Source of the DNA: Verrucomicrobiota bacterium
GTDB lineage: Bacteria; Verrucomicrobiota; Verrucomicrobiia; Limisphaerales; JACPZS01
Assembly (NCBI GenBank): GCA_016195385.1
Contig: JACPZS010000045.1
Location: 1 to 36,996 of the forward strand
Length of the DNA: 36,996 nucleotides
Direction of reading: 5' to 3'
Positions within the stretch are counted from its first letter, which is position 1. Each line of letters opens with the position of its first letter. Shown in pieces: positions 23,388-31,957 of this stretch. The notes below the pieces were generated by a model. That model ran no database searches. It was given only the letters and a program-made list of their open reading frames with translations, and was not told the DNA's origin. A program made the position numbers and the translations under genes.

Positions 23388-26300
23388 ATGCAGAATAGAC
23401 CGCCAGTGCCACTTCGAACTCCGCCGCCGCGCGTGTGGGGTCCAGTCGGTCTGGCCGCGATAATCGGCGTGGTGGTGTCGCTCGCGTTGTTCGCGCTGGT
23501 GCGCAGCCGGGAGCAGAAGCGGGTTGAAAAGGAGTTCGAATCGCGGGCGCAAAGCCAGTTCAGCGCAATTTGGGCCGGACTGGATCGCTATGGCGAAGCT
23601 CTTTATTCGTTGCGAAGTGTTTTCGTCTCGGTGCGTGAAGTGGATCCCGTTGGTTTGCGTAACGTCGTCGGCAATCTCATGGAACGGCACGAAGGTTTCC
23701 TGGCGTTTCAGTGGGCACCCCGCGTCATGAAACAAGAGCGCGAACGCACTGAAGTCTCGTTCCGCAAAAATTTTGGCGGCGATTTTCGTATCAGTGATCT
23801 GACGCCCGACGGACGCATCGTGGCATCACCATCCCGGGCCGAGTATTTTCCCATCGTGCTCGGCACTCCTTCGTTGCCGAAGGATATGTTTGTCGGACGC
23901 GACCTGGCGTCCATCCCAGCATTCCAGAGCCTCCTGACCATCGCGCGCACTTCCGCTGATTTGGCAGTAAGCGATCCGCTCGCCAATTTTGCCGGCGTCA
24001 CAGATCAACCGGTCATCGTCACGGTTCTGGCGGTTTACAACAAAGTGATTGAACCTCCACCGGCGGAACGTTCAGCTCTTTTGCGCGGTTACCTGGTGGG
24101 CATTTCGCTGGCGAGCAACACGTTGGAGCACGCCTTTCGCACACTACCGTCGGTGGATATAGACGCCATGTTTCTGGATCTCACCGCGCCGCCGCCCAGC
24201 CGACTGGTTCATTACCATGCCGCGCTCGCCAACCCAGCCACTCGCGCCGCCGTTCCCACCGAGAGTGAATTTACAAGCGGCATCCATAAAGCGATACCGA
24301 TGACGATCCGCAACCAGCAATGGAAATTGCTTTTTCGGCCAACGCCGCATTGGGTGGCCGCGCAGACTTCGCGCACGCCTTACGTCGTGTTGTTGGGCGG
24401 GTTGACCTTGACGGGACTCATCGCCGCCTACCTGGGCACGCTCCGGCGGCGCACCACCGAAGTCGAGCGGCTCGTGACCCAGCGCACTGCGGAACTGGTA
24501 ACGAGCAACGAAAAGCTGGCGCGGGAGATCACGGAGCGGGCACAAGCCGAGCACGCGTTGCGCCAGAGCGAGTCGAGCCTGGTGCGCGCGCAGCGGATCG
24601 GCCAGATCGGCAGTTGGGAAGTGGATCTTCAGCGACAGACGTTGCGCTGGTCGGCGGAAACTTTCCGCATCTTTGGCCGCGCGGCCGACGAATTTACGCC
24701 GACGACGGCAGATTTTTTAGCCGCCGTTCACCCGGAAGACTTGCCCGCAGTCCGGGCAAGCTCCGAGACGGCCCGGCGCACGGGCGAACGTTACCAGATC
24801 GAACATCGCATCCTCCGTCCCGATGGTTCGCAACGGTTCGTCGTGGAACAGGCGGAAGTCTTGCGGGACGACTTGGGCAAGCCAGCGAAGCTGGTCGGGA
24901 CAGTGCAAGACATTACCGATCGCAAGTTGATCGAGCAGGCTCTCCAATTGAGCGAAGAGCGGCTGCGGCTGGCAGTGGAAGGGGCGGAGTTGGGCACATG
25001 GCACTGGGAAATTGCAACGGGCCGGCTCGTGTGGTCGGAACAATGTTACAAGATTTTTGGCGTGCCGCCGGGGCGCGACGTGACTTACGAGCAGTTTCTC
25101 CAGACCCTGCATTCCGAGGAACGCAGCCGCGCCAACCAGGCGCTGCGCCTCGCACTCGACGAACACAAGGAATATGACATCGACTATCGCATTGTCTGGC
25201 CCGACCACAGCATTCATTGGGTGGCGGCGATCGGCCGCGGCTACTACGACGCCAGTGGACGCCCCCTGCGCATGGAAGGCATCGTGCTGGATATCACCGC
25301 GCGCAAACAGGCCGAGGAAGAACGCCAGCAGATGGAGCGAAAACTACAGGAAACCCAAAAGTTGGAGAGCTTGGGCGTCCTCGCCGGCGGCGTCGCGCAC
25401 GACTTCAACAATCTGCTGACGGGCATTTTGGGCAACGCGTGTCTCGCGCGACTCGACTTGCCGCCAGACTCGCCGGTCCAACTCTTCATCGAGCACATCG
25501 AATCGGCTTCCCAACGCGCCTCTGAACTTTGCAAGCAGATGCTCGCCTACTCGGGCAAAGGCCGGTTCGTGATTCAAAAGATCGACCTGAGCACGCTGGC
25601 GAAAGAAACCACGCCGTTGCTGCAGCTTTCCACCAGCAAGAAAGCGGAGTTGCAATTGGATCTTCCGCCGGGCCTCCCTCCCGTGGCGGTCGATGCGACC
25701 CAGGTCCGCCAGATCATCATGAACCTGGTCATCAACGCTTCCGAGGCGCTGGGCGAGAACAGCGGCACGATCCGGATCACCACCGGCCTCATGCACGCGG
25801 ATCGCAATTACCTGGCCGGCACGCATCTTTCGCCCGAACTGCCCGCCGGAGAATACGTCTTCCTCGAAGTCGCCGACACCGGTTGCGGCATGAGCCGGGA
25901 GACGCTGGCGCGAATTTTCGATCCGTTCTTCACCACCAAATTCACCGGGCGCGGCCTCGGGTTGGCGGCGGTGCTGGGCATCGTGCGCGGGCACCGCGGC
26001 GCCATGAAAGTCGCCTCCGCGCCGGGCGAGGGCACCAGTTTCCGGATGCTGCTGCCGCGCGCGGAAGGACAGGCTGAAGATTCGACGGAAACACTGTTTG
26101 GCAACACCGACTGGAGCGGCACGGGCACGGTGCTCGTCGTGGATGACGAGGAACCGGTACGATCGGTCGCTGCGCGGATGCTGCAATCGCTGGGGTTCGA
26201 CACCGTGCTCGCTGCGGACGGCCGCGAAGCCATCGTGCGTTTCCACGAAAGCGCGGATCAAATCGTCGCCATTTTGCTCGACTTGACCATGCCGCAACTG

Positions 26301-26483
26301 GACGGCGAAGAAACCTTTCGCCGACTCCGCGTCCAGCGTGCCGACGCGCGCGTCATCCTGATGAGCGGGTTCAACGAGCAGGAAGCCGTCAATCGCTTTG
26401 CCGGCCAAGGGCTGGCCGGCTTCCTGCAAAAACCATTCCGCCTCGAAACCCTGCGGGAGAAAATACAGGCGGCGATCCACTGA
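23388..26483 (+). CDS. CHASE-PAS-PAS hybrid sensor histidine kinase with receiver
   Basis: The protein has 1031 residues from the ATG at 23388; a TTG at 23352 is less likely. Membrane helices lie at about 17-38 and 331-350, enclosing a CHASE-type extracytoplasmic sensor domain (about 50-320). Two PAS/PAC units follow (about 400-515 and 525-640). HisKA has the phospho-acceptor His671 in GGVAHDFNNLLTGIL. The HATPase (about 765-890) shows the N box NLVINASEALG, G1 DTGCGM and G2 GRGLGLAAV. A receiver domain (about 913-1031) has the acidic pair VVDDEE, the acceptor Asp965 (LLDLTMPQ) and Lys1015 (LQKPF). So all catalytic residues are present. It probably senses a small extracellular ligand; no separate regulator gene is adjacent. 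Confidence 0.93.
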   Translation: MQNRPPVPLRTPPPRVWGPVGLAAIIGVVVSLALFALVRSREQKRVEKEFESRAQSQFSAIWAGLDRYGEALYSLRSVFVSVREVDPVGLRNVVGNLMERHEGFLAFQWAPRVMKQERERTEVSFRKNFGGDFRISDLTPDGRIVASPSRAEYFPIVLGTPSLPKDMFVGRDLASIPAFQSLLTIARTSADLAVSDPLANFAGVTDQPVIVTVLAVYNKVIEPPPAERSALLRGYLVGISLASNTLEHAFRTLPSVDIDAMFLDLTAPPPSRLVHYHAALANPATRAAVPTESEFTSGIHKAIPMTIRNQQWKLLFRPTPHWVAAQTSRTPYVVLLGGLTLTGLIAAYLGTLRRRTTEVERLVTQRTAELVTSNEKLAREITERAQAEHALRQSESSLVRAQRIGQIGSWEVDLQRQTLRWSAETFRIFGRAADEFTPTTADFLAAVHPEDLPAVRASSETARRTGERYQIEHRILRPDGSQRFVVEQAEVLRDDLGKPAKLVGTVQDITDRKLIEQALQLSEERLRLAVEGAELGTWHWEIATGRLVWSEQCYKIFGVPPGRDVTYEQFLQTLHSEERSRANQALRLALDEHKEYDIDYRIVWPDHSIHWVAAIGRGYYDASGRPLRMEGIVLDITARKQAEEERQQMERKLQETQKLESLGVLAGGVAHDFNNLLTGILGNACLARLDLPPDSPVQLFIEHIESASQRASELCKQMLAYSGKGRFVIQKIDLSTLAKETTPLLQLSTSKKAELQLDLPPGLPPVAVDATQVRQIIMNLVINASEALGENSGTIRITTGLMHADRNYLAGTHLSPELPAGEYVFLEVADTGCGMSRETLARIFDPFFTTKFTGRGLGLAAVLGIVRGHRGAMKVASAPGEGTSFRMLLPRAEGQAEDSTETLFGNTDWSGTGTVLVVDDEEPVRSVAARMLQSLGFDTVLAADGREAIVRFHESADQIVAILLDLTMPQLDGEETFRRLRVQRADARVILMSGFNEQEAVNRFAGQGLAGFLQKPFRLETLREKIQAAIH

Positions 26484-26515
26484 AGCACTTCACTGCTGAC
26501 GCGTGAAATTGGAGG

Positions 26516-26543
26516 TTGCCAGCTAGTCGGCTCAACTTATACT
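26516..26543 (+). promoter_or_regulatory. Promoter of the hopanoid operon (leaderless type)
   Basis: TTGCCA (26516-26521), a 16-base spacer and TATACT (26538-26543) form a good sigma-70-like promoter. The start would fall at about 26550, which is the A of the lipoprotein ATG. No ribosome binding site is possible between them. Confidence 0.55.
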
Positions 26544-26549
26544 GCCAAA

Positions 26550-26774
26550 ATGAGTTTGAATCAAAAGCTGCGGTTGGCGGTGCTGCTCCCAGCCGCCGCG
26601 CTGTTGGTGACTGGCTGCGGCGGGTTTAACACCACTCAAAGTGTTTCGCCGGCAACATTTTTGTTGCCCGGCTTCATGCAAATCCAGCCAACGAAAAAAT
26701 CTTCCGACTTGTGGGAAGAACCGGCGCCTACCCTCGCGGCCCAGATTTCGCCCACTCAGACTCAACTCCCGTAA
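26550..26774 (+). CDS. Small lipoprotein, first gene of the hopanoid operon
   Basis: The protein has 74 residues. A signal peptide (MSLNQKLRLAVLLPAAALL) ends in the lipobox VTGC, so the mature lipoprotein begins at Cys23 and has about 52 residues, with a Pro/Gln/Thr-rich tail and no recognisable domain. The stop is 8 bp before the hpnH ATG, so it is almost certainly in the same transcript. Small lipoproteins of this sort may help lipid handling; nothing in the sequence proves it. Confidence 0.7.
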   Translation: MSLNQKLRLAVLLPAAALLVTGCGGFNTTQSVSPATFLLPGFMQIQPTKKSSDLWEEPAPTLAAQISPTQTQLP

Positions 26775-26782
26775 CCGTACTT

Positions 26783-28216
26783 ATGCGCTTCCCCTTCGCG
26801 TTGTCGGCAAAGATTGCCGGCCACATTATTAAACACAAACTTCGCAAGACGCCCAAGTTTGCGATGGTCTTGCAACTCGAACCGTTGCACACCTGCAACC
26901 TGACCTGCACCGGCTGCGGGCGTATTCGGGAATACTCCACGTCGCTCAAAGACATGGTGCCGCTGGAAAAATGTCTCGCGGCGGCGGTGGACTGCGACGC
27001 GCCGATGGTTTCCATCTGCGGCGGCGAACCGCTCATTTACCCGAAGATCGAGGAGCTCGTACTCGGCTTGCGCGAGCAAAAGCGCATCATTTACATCTGT
27101 ACCAACGGCATGTTCATGCGCAAAAAAATGCGCGATTACATGGCGGCGGATTACTCGCCGGAGATGGAATTGAAACTTCAGGAGTTATTGAAGGCCGAAC
27201 TCGTCACCGAAAAGGAAGCCGAGGCCATCCGCAAATCCGACGCGGCTGCGCGCAGCAAGATCGTCATCCGCCCGAGCCAATGGATGTATTGGAACGTCCA
27301 TGTGGACGGACTCGAATTCACCCACGACCTCATCGTCGAGCGCGAAGGTGTGTTCAAGGAATGTGTCGCCGCGATCAAGATGGCGAAAATTCTCGGCTAC
27401 CAGACTGCGACGAATACCACCGTTTACAAAGAGACAGAGGTGAAGGAGTTGGATGACATGTTTGCCTTCCTGTCGTCACTCAATGTGGACGGGCACACTA
27501 TTTCGCCCGGCTACGAATATGACGCCGCGAAGAAGGACATGGTCAAGCGTCTCGGCAAACAGCCCGAAGATTTCTTCCTCACCCGCAAGATGACGCGGCA
27601 GAAGTTCGCCAAGATCCAGGAGTGGGGCGAGAAGTTCACCATCTTCGGCACACCGGTGTATCAGGAATTCCTCGCCGGCAAACGCGAGCTGACCTGCACC
27701 GCTTGGGCGATTCCGACCTTCAACGTCAAGGGCTGGAAAGCGCCATGTTACCTGATGACCGACGGCCATTACGACGGTTATCAGGAAATGCTCGCGAAGG
27801 TGCAATGGGACAAATACGGCGTCGTGGACGGTGTCGCCCGCGATCCGCGCTGCGAGAATTGCATGGTGCATTGCGGTTACGATCCCAGCGGCGCGCTCGG
27901 CACGAATTATCAGCGCGGCGACAACTGGAAGAATTTCAAATACAACTTTGGCGCGAAGCCCAAGCCGTATGCCGCCAATCCTGAACTGACGAAGCGCGCC
28001 TTCAACGGCGTCTCCATCGGTAAAGGCCATCTCGCCGAAGCGAAGGCCGCGATCAATTCGCCGCGCGCCGCGATGAATGGCGCGCAGGCCGCGTTCTCGC
28101 GCAAAGAAGAACCGCACAATCACGAAGCCCACGTCGGCAGTCATTGCGGCACGGGCGATACGTCTGAACGCGACGCATTGCTGGCGAAGATTGCTGAAGC
28201 CAAGAAAACGGACTAA
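26783..28216 (+). CDS. hpnH: HpnH-type radical SAM adenosylhopane synthase, long form
   Basis: HpnH adds the 5'-deoxyadenosyl radical to diploptene to make adenosylhopane, the first step of the C35 hopanoid side chain. The radical SAM cluster motif is TCNLTCTGCG with Cys38, Cys42 and Cys45; GGEPLIYPKIEE follows. Cys106 in YICTNGMFM aligns with the Cys that in Zymomonas HpnH is reported, as I recall, to reduce the product radical. Other family hallmarks are WNVHVDGLEFTHD, VDGHTISPGYEY, LTCTAWAIPTFNVKGWKAPC and ENCMVHCGYD. The protein has 477 residues, longer than the usual 330-380: there is a helical insert at about 118-165 and a polar, His/Ala-rich C-terminal tail. The start at 26783 follows the lipoprotein by 8 bp. 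Confidence 0.88.
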   Translation: MRFPFALSAKIAGHIIKHKLRKTPKFAMVLQLEPLHTCNLTCTGCGRIREYSTSLKDMVPLEKCLAAAVDCDAPMVSICGGEPLIYPKIEELVLGLREQKRIIYICTNGMFMRKKMRDYMAADYSPEMELKLQELLKAELVTEKEAEAIRKSDAAARSKIVIRPSQWMYWNVHVDGLEFTHDLIVEREGVFKECVAAIKMAKILGYQTATNTTVYKETEVKELDDMFAFLSSLNVDGHTISPGYEYDAAKKDMVKRLGKQPEDFFLTRKMTRQKFAKIQEWGEKFTIFGTPVYQEFLAGKRELTCTAWAIPTFNVKGWKAPCYLMTDGHYDGYQEMLAKVQWDKYGVVDGVARDPRCENCMVHCGYDPSGALGTNYQRGDNWKNFKYNFGAKPKPYAANPELTKRAFNGVSIGKGHLAEAKAAINSPRAAMNGAQAAFSRKEEPHNHEAHVGSHCGTGDTSERDALLAKIAEAKKTD

Positions 28217-28231
28217 AATTGCAGCCCGTAT

Positions 28232-28444
28232 ATGAGCACGGTTTTGGAAATCGCACACGCTATCGAACGGTTAGTGCCGGCTGATCGGGCAAAACTCGCC
28301 GCGTGGCTGGCTCGCAGAGAGGCGCAAGATTGGGATGCCCAGATGGACGCGGACGCCGCGTCGGGCAAGCTGGACTTTTTGTTTGCGGAAGCGGACACCG
28401 AAGGTCGCGCGGGAAAGCTCAAAGACTGGCCACCGCAGAAATGA
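28232..28444 (+). CDS. Antitoxin of a RelE/ParE-type pair
   Basis: The protein has 70 residues: MSTVLEIAHAIERLVPADRA, KLAAWLARREAQDWD, then DADAASGKLDFLFAEA and a polar end. This resembles the short, unstable addiction-module proteins that precede RelE-like toxins. The start is 15 bp after hpnH. The last four bases (ATGA) overlap the toxin start, so the two are translated together. Confidence 0.75.
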   Translation: MSTVLEIAHAIERLVPADRAKLAAWLARREAQDWDAQMDADAASGKLDFLFAEADTEGRAGKLKDWPPQK

Positions 28445-28710
28445 AATCCAGAGCGACGCGTCGTTTCTGGCAAGCCTACGCGGGTCTGCCGATTCACGCG
28501 CAAACGCAGGCGAACAAGACCTACGAGCTTTGGCAACAAAACCATCAACATCCTTCGTTGCAGTTCAAGAAACTAAAGGCACGAGAAAATCGGTTCTCGG
28601 TGCGCGTCGGAGATCGTTACCGCGCCATCGGAAGACGGGTCGGTGACACAGTTGAATGGGTCTGGATTGGAACACACGAAGATTACAACAAATTGACCGA
28701 GCAACGCTGA
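28441..28710 (+). CDS. RelE/ParE-type toxin
   Basis: The protein has 89 residues: MKSRATRRFWQAYAGLPIHA, AQANKTYELWQQN, then LQFKKLKARENRFSVRVGDR and YRAIGRR, ending VEWVWIGTHEDYNKL. The basic core RFSVRVGDRYRAIG is the RelE/HigB-like fold. Toxins of this family cleave mRNA on the ribosome or act on gyrase (ParE); which one applies is not clear. It follows its antitoxin by a 4-base overlap, between hpnH and hpnJ, and hpnJ starts 12 bp after its stop. Confidence 0.8.
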   Translation: MKSRATRRFWQAYAGLPIHAQTQANKTYELWQQNHQHPSLQFKKLKARENRFSVRVGDRYRAIGRRVGDTVEWVWIGTHEDYNKLTEQR

Positions 28711-28722
28711 ACACGATTTCAA

Positions 28723-30177
28723 ATGAGCAAAACACTTTATCTTTCACCGCCGAGCTTCGACGGCTTCGATGGCGGCGCGGGCGCGCGCTATCAGGCACGG
28801 CGCGAAGTCACCAGCTATTGGTATCCGACCTGGCTCGCACAACCCGCCGCACTCACGCCGAACTCGCGCCTGCTCGATTGCCCGCCCCACGACGTGGACG
28901 TGGCCAAGTGCCTCGCCATAGCGAAGGATTTCGACCACGTCATCATCAACACCAGCACGCCGTCGCTGAAAAACGATTGCAAGGTCGCCGAAGCCATCAA
29001 GGCGCAGAAGCCGGACACGAAGATTGGTTTCATCGGCGCACACACGATGGTGTTGCCAACCGAAACGCTGAAGGCCTCGGCCGCGATTGATTGGGTCGCG
29101 CGCAAGGAGTTCGATTACACCTGCGCCGAAGTCGCCGAAGGCCGCGATCTCGCGACGATTGCCGGGCTTTCCTACAAGGACAAGGATGGCAAGATCAAAC
29201 ACAACCCGGAGCGCGAAATGATCCCGAACATGGATGCGTTGCCGTGGGTGGCGGACGTTTACAAGCGCGACCTCCAGATTGAAAAGTATTTCATCGGCTA
29301 CCTGCTGCATCCCTACGTGAGCCTCTATACGGGCCGAGGTTGCCCGGCCCAATGCACCTTCTGCCTCTGGCCGCAGACCATCGGCGGGCATAAGTATCGC
29401 GTCCGCTCGCCGCAAAACGTCGCCGACGAGATGGCCTACATGAAGAAAATCTTCCCGCAGGTGCGCGAATTTTTCTTCGATGACGACACTTTCACCGCGA
29501 ACCTCCCGCGCGCCCGCGAGATCGCGAAAAAGCTCGGCCCGCTTGGCTTGAACTGGAGTTGCAACAGCCGCGCGAACCTCGATTACGACACGATCAAGAG
29601 TTTCAAAGACAACGGCCTGCGCCTGTTTCTCGTCGGCTACGAAAGCGGCAACGACGAAACCCTCACGCGCATCAAAAAAGGCGTGACCACCGACGAGATG
29701 CGCCGATTCACGAAGGACTGCCACAAAGCCGGCGTGGTGATCCACGGCACGTTCATCCTGGGTTTGCCGGTGGAAACGAAAGAGACCATCGAGCAGACGA
29801 TCAACTTCGCAAAAGAACTCGACGTCTTCTCGCTGCAAGTCTCCCTCGCCGCGCCGTATCCGGGCACGGAACTTTACGAGCAGGCGAAACTTAACGGCTG
29901 GTTCACGAAGAAAGACAAAGCCGACCTTGTGGAAACTGACGGCTTCCAGCAGAGCGCACTCGCGTATCCTGGCCTCAGCAAAGACGAAATTTTCGAGAGC
30001 GTCGAACGCTTCTACCATCGCTACTACCTCCGCCCAAAACCGATTCTCCGCATCATCAAAACGATGCTGGAGGACAAGGATGTTTGCGTGCGTCGTTTGC
30101 GCGAAGGCTACGAATTCTTCAAGAGCATGGCGCAACGCCGGAGCGATTTGGAAGCGACGAAAGCTGCCACGGCGTAA
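28723..30177 (+). CDS. hpnJ: HpnJ-type radical SAM protein (hopanoid side-chain cyclitol formation)
   Basis: The protein has 484 residues. Residues about 1-150 are a B12-binding-type domain (PPSFDGFDGGAGARYQARRE, IINTSTPSLKND, IGFIGAHTMVLP). The radical SAM core starts with GRGCPAQCTFCLWPQT, with Cys207, Cys211 and Cys214. FFFDDDTFTANLPRA and YESGNDETLTRIKKGVT are also conserved in HpnJ (TIGR03471 from memory). In Burkholderia hpnJ is needed for the bacteriohopanetetrol cyclitol ether. It is probably downstream of the toxin-antitoxin pair in one transcript. The C-terminal 35 codons have a decayed relative at 33783-33880. hpnG, hpnI and hpnK are not in the window. Confidence 0.88.
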   Translation: MSKTLYLSPPSFDGFDGGAGARYQARREVTSYWYPTWLAQPAALTPNSRLLDCPPHDVDVAKCLAIAKDFDHVIINTSTPSLKNDCKVAEAIKAQKPDTKIGFIGAHTMVLPTETLKASAAIDWVARKEFDYTCAEVAEGRDLATIAGLSYKDKDGKIKHNPEREMIPNMDALPWVADVYKRDLQIEKYFIGYLLHPYVSLYTGRGCPAQCTFCLWPQTIGGHKYRVRSPQNVADEMAYMKKIFPQVREFFFDDDTFTANLPRAREIAKKLGPLGLNWSCNSRANLDYDTIKSFKDNGLRLFLVGYESGNDETLTRIKKGVTTDEMRRFTKDCHKAGVVIHGTFILGLPVETKETIEQTINFAKELDVFSLQVSLAAPYPGTELYEQAKLNGWFTKKDKADLVETDGFQQSALAYPGLSKDEIFESVERFYHRYYLRPKPILRIIKTMLEDKDVCVRRLREGYEFFKSMAQRRSDLEATKAATA

Positions 30178-30183
30178 TCCGTC

Positions 30184-31770
30184 TCACTGCCCGTCAGATT
30201 TCACCGCGAAGAGGTCTGTCATCGTCGCGACGTAGAGCACACCGTTCGCTGCGGTCGTCGTGGCGCTGATGGGATTGCCGAGTTCAAGTTCCGCCAGAAC
30301 TTTCTTTTCCTTGCTCGCCGCGAAGATGTAAAAATTTCCGCTGCGCGTGCCGAGATAAACCTTGCCATCGGCGATGTAGGGCGAGGCCCAGACTTCACCT
30401 TTGATTTCGTGCGTCCAATTTGGCCGGCCCGTTTTCGCGTCCACGCAATGAAACGTGCGCCCGCAATCCGCGATGAACACCAAATCATCCTGTACCGCCG
30501 GCGTGCCGAGGACATGCTTCTGTAAAGGATACGACCACACGAGTCCGTTTGTGGTGATGTCGCCCGTTCTAGCGGCATCGATGCACTTGAGCCAGGCTTC
30601 GTTTTTGCCCCACCAGATGTCGCCGCCGCCCGCGACGTAAAGCCGGTTGCGGTGGAAGACCGGCATGCCGTAGAGGTTGCTCGGGCTTTCGCGGCGGTTG
30701 GTGCTGAACTTGTGAACATCGGTTTTCGGCGCGGCAGGATCGAAATCGAATTGAAAAACTCGCTTCAACTTGAAGACCTCGCCCGGCGGCGGATTCGCCC
30801 GCAACGGTTCAAACGCGTAAACCACTCCGTTCCCACCGCAGAAAAAAACCAGCTCCCGTCCGTTCACTCTGCCGAGCGAAGGCCCGGCCCAGGAGTTGTG
30901 AAACACATTCGGCGCGATGTGTTCGTCGTCCCGCGCCAGCAGCCGTCCGGTCTTTTTGTCGAGCACCACTAAGCTCGGCGCGTCGGGTGCGCGGACGCGT
31001 TTGTGCGTGTTGTCCACGCCGCTCGCAGTGTTCAGATAGAGCTTGTCGCCGTGGATGAGAATCGAACTGTGCGCCGCGTCGTGCGGCCAGACACCGGTTT
31101 CAGCAACCATGTCAAACTTCCAGAGAATGTCCGCATCAAGCGGGCCGGGCTGGAGCAGTTTCCCATCCGCCGGTGGGTGCAAAGTTTCCGGACGAGTCTC
31201 CGCGCCGATTTGTTGACGCGATGTGCCATTTGTGGAGGGCGGCGTCATGTAGGCAGCTTCATCGAGGAATGGGCCATTGTTGCCGTCGGCCATGCCTTTC
31301 GCGTCAAGGCACAGAACCGCGCCGCGATTGTCCACGAGATAAACGCGCTCGCCTTCCACGGTCGCAGTCGAGGACATTCCCATTTTAGGCCAATCCATGA
31401 AGGCGTCTTCGTCGCGCTTTGGCACGACGAGCTGCCAAAGCAGGCGGCCGGTTTTTTCCTCGAGACACATGAACACGCCCCGATCACCTTGATGCTTGGG
31501 ATCGCGCGGCTCGTCGTTGTTCGTACCGATATAAATGCGACCGCCGGCGATGATGGGAGTGGAATGACTCTGCGTGCCGAGCTTCACGGCCCACTTGATA
31601 TTCCTGCCAGTCCTGGGATCAAACGATTCGGGCAGACCTCGCTCTTTCGAAACCATGTTGCGCGACCACGCCTCGCCCCATTGCGGTTGATCGGCGGCAC
31701 ACGCGCGCGGAATCCAAGCTCCGGCGATCAAGCTCGCGCACAAGAACGGGCAAAAGAGATTACGTTTCAT
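30184..31770 (-). CDS. Secreted PQQ-type beta-propeller protein
   Basis: The protein has 528 residues. A Sec signal peptide (MKRNLFCPFLCASLIAGAWI) ends near ACAAD. The rest carries propeller blades of the PQQ-binding type: KWAVKLGTQSHSTPIIAGGR, IYIGTNN, EEKTGRLLWQ, VYLVDNRGAVLCLDAK, VLDKKTGRLLARDD, FHCVDAKTGRPNWTHEIKGE, VYLGTRSGNFYIF. Family members include quinoprotein dehydrogenases, but the Ca/PQQ-ligating residues cannot be placed here, so it may be a non-catalytic propeller (as in BamB-like or secreted planctomycete proteins). It is periplasmic or exported. It is convergent with hpnJ, with only 6 bp between them. Confidence 0.85.
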   Translation of the reverse strand: MKRNLFCPFLCASLIAGAWIPRACAADQPQWGEAWSRNMVSKERGLPESFDPRTGRNIKWAVKLGTQSHSTPIIAGGRIYIGTNNDEPRDPKHQGDRGVFMCLEEKTGRLLWQLVVPKRDEDAFMDWPKMGMSSTATVEGERVYLVDNRGAVLCLDAKGMADGNNGPFLDEAAYMTPPSTNGTSRQQIGAETRPETLHPPADGKLLQPGPLDADILWKFDMVAETGVWPHDAAHSSILIHGDKLYLNTASGVDNTHKRVRAPDAPSLVVLDKKTGRLLARDDEHIAPNVFHNSWAGPSLGRVNGRELVFFCGGNGVVYAFEPLRANPPPGEVFKLKRVFQFDFDPAAPKTDVHKFSTNRRESPSNLYGMPVFHRNRLYVAGGGDIWWGKNEAWLKCIDAARTGDITTNGLVWSYPLQKHVLGTPAVQDDLVFIADCGRTFHCVDAKTGRPNWTHEIKGEVWASPYIADGKVYLGTRSGNFYIFAASKEKKVLAELELGNPISATTTAANGVLYVATMTDLFAVKSDGQ

Positions 31771-31957
31771 CCATGCCAGCTTCTCAGAGAATCAACATAA
31801 ACCCAAAGCCAAAACCTCCGTTCGAGCATCCGCCGCCTGTGCTTGCTTCGCGTAAAGGTCTTCATCGGCACCGATCAAGAAACTGAAATCGACACAGCGA
31901 AAGGTTTCGCTGTCATTTGTTTCATCATCGCGCCTTGACGCTGGGTGCCTACTTGTT

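Noticed and set aside
25344-26480. A 378-codon open frame antisense to the hybrid kinase
   Set aside because: Its translation is low in hydrophobics with no family signature; the plus-strand HisKA/HATPase/REC is convincing.
26482-26493. TGAAGCACTTCA palindrome at the hybrid kinase stop
   Set aside because: A five-base stem with a two-base loop and no T-run is too small to call a terminator.
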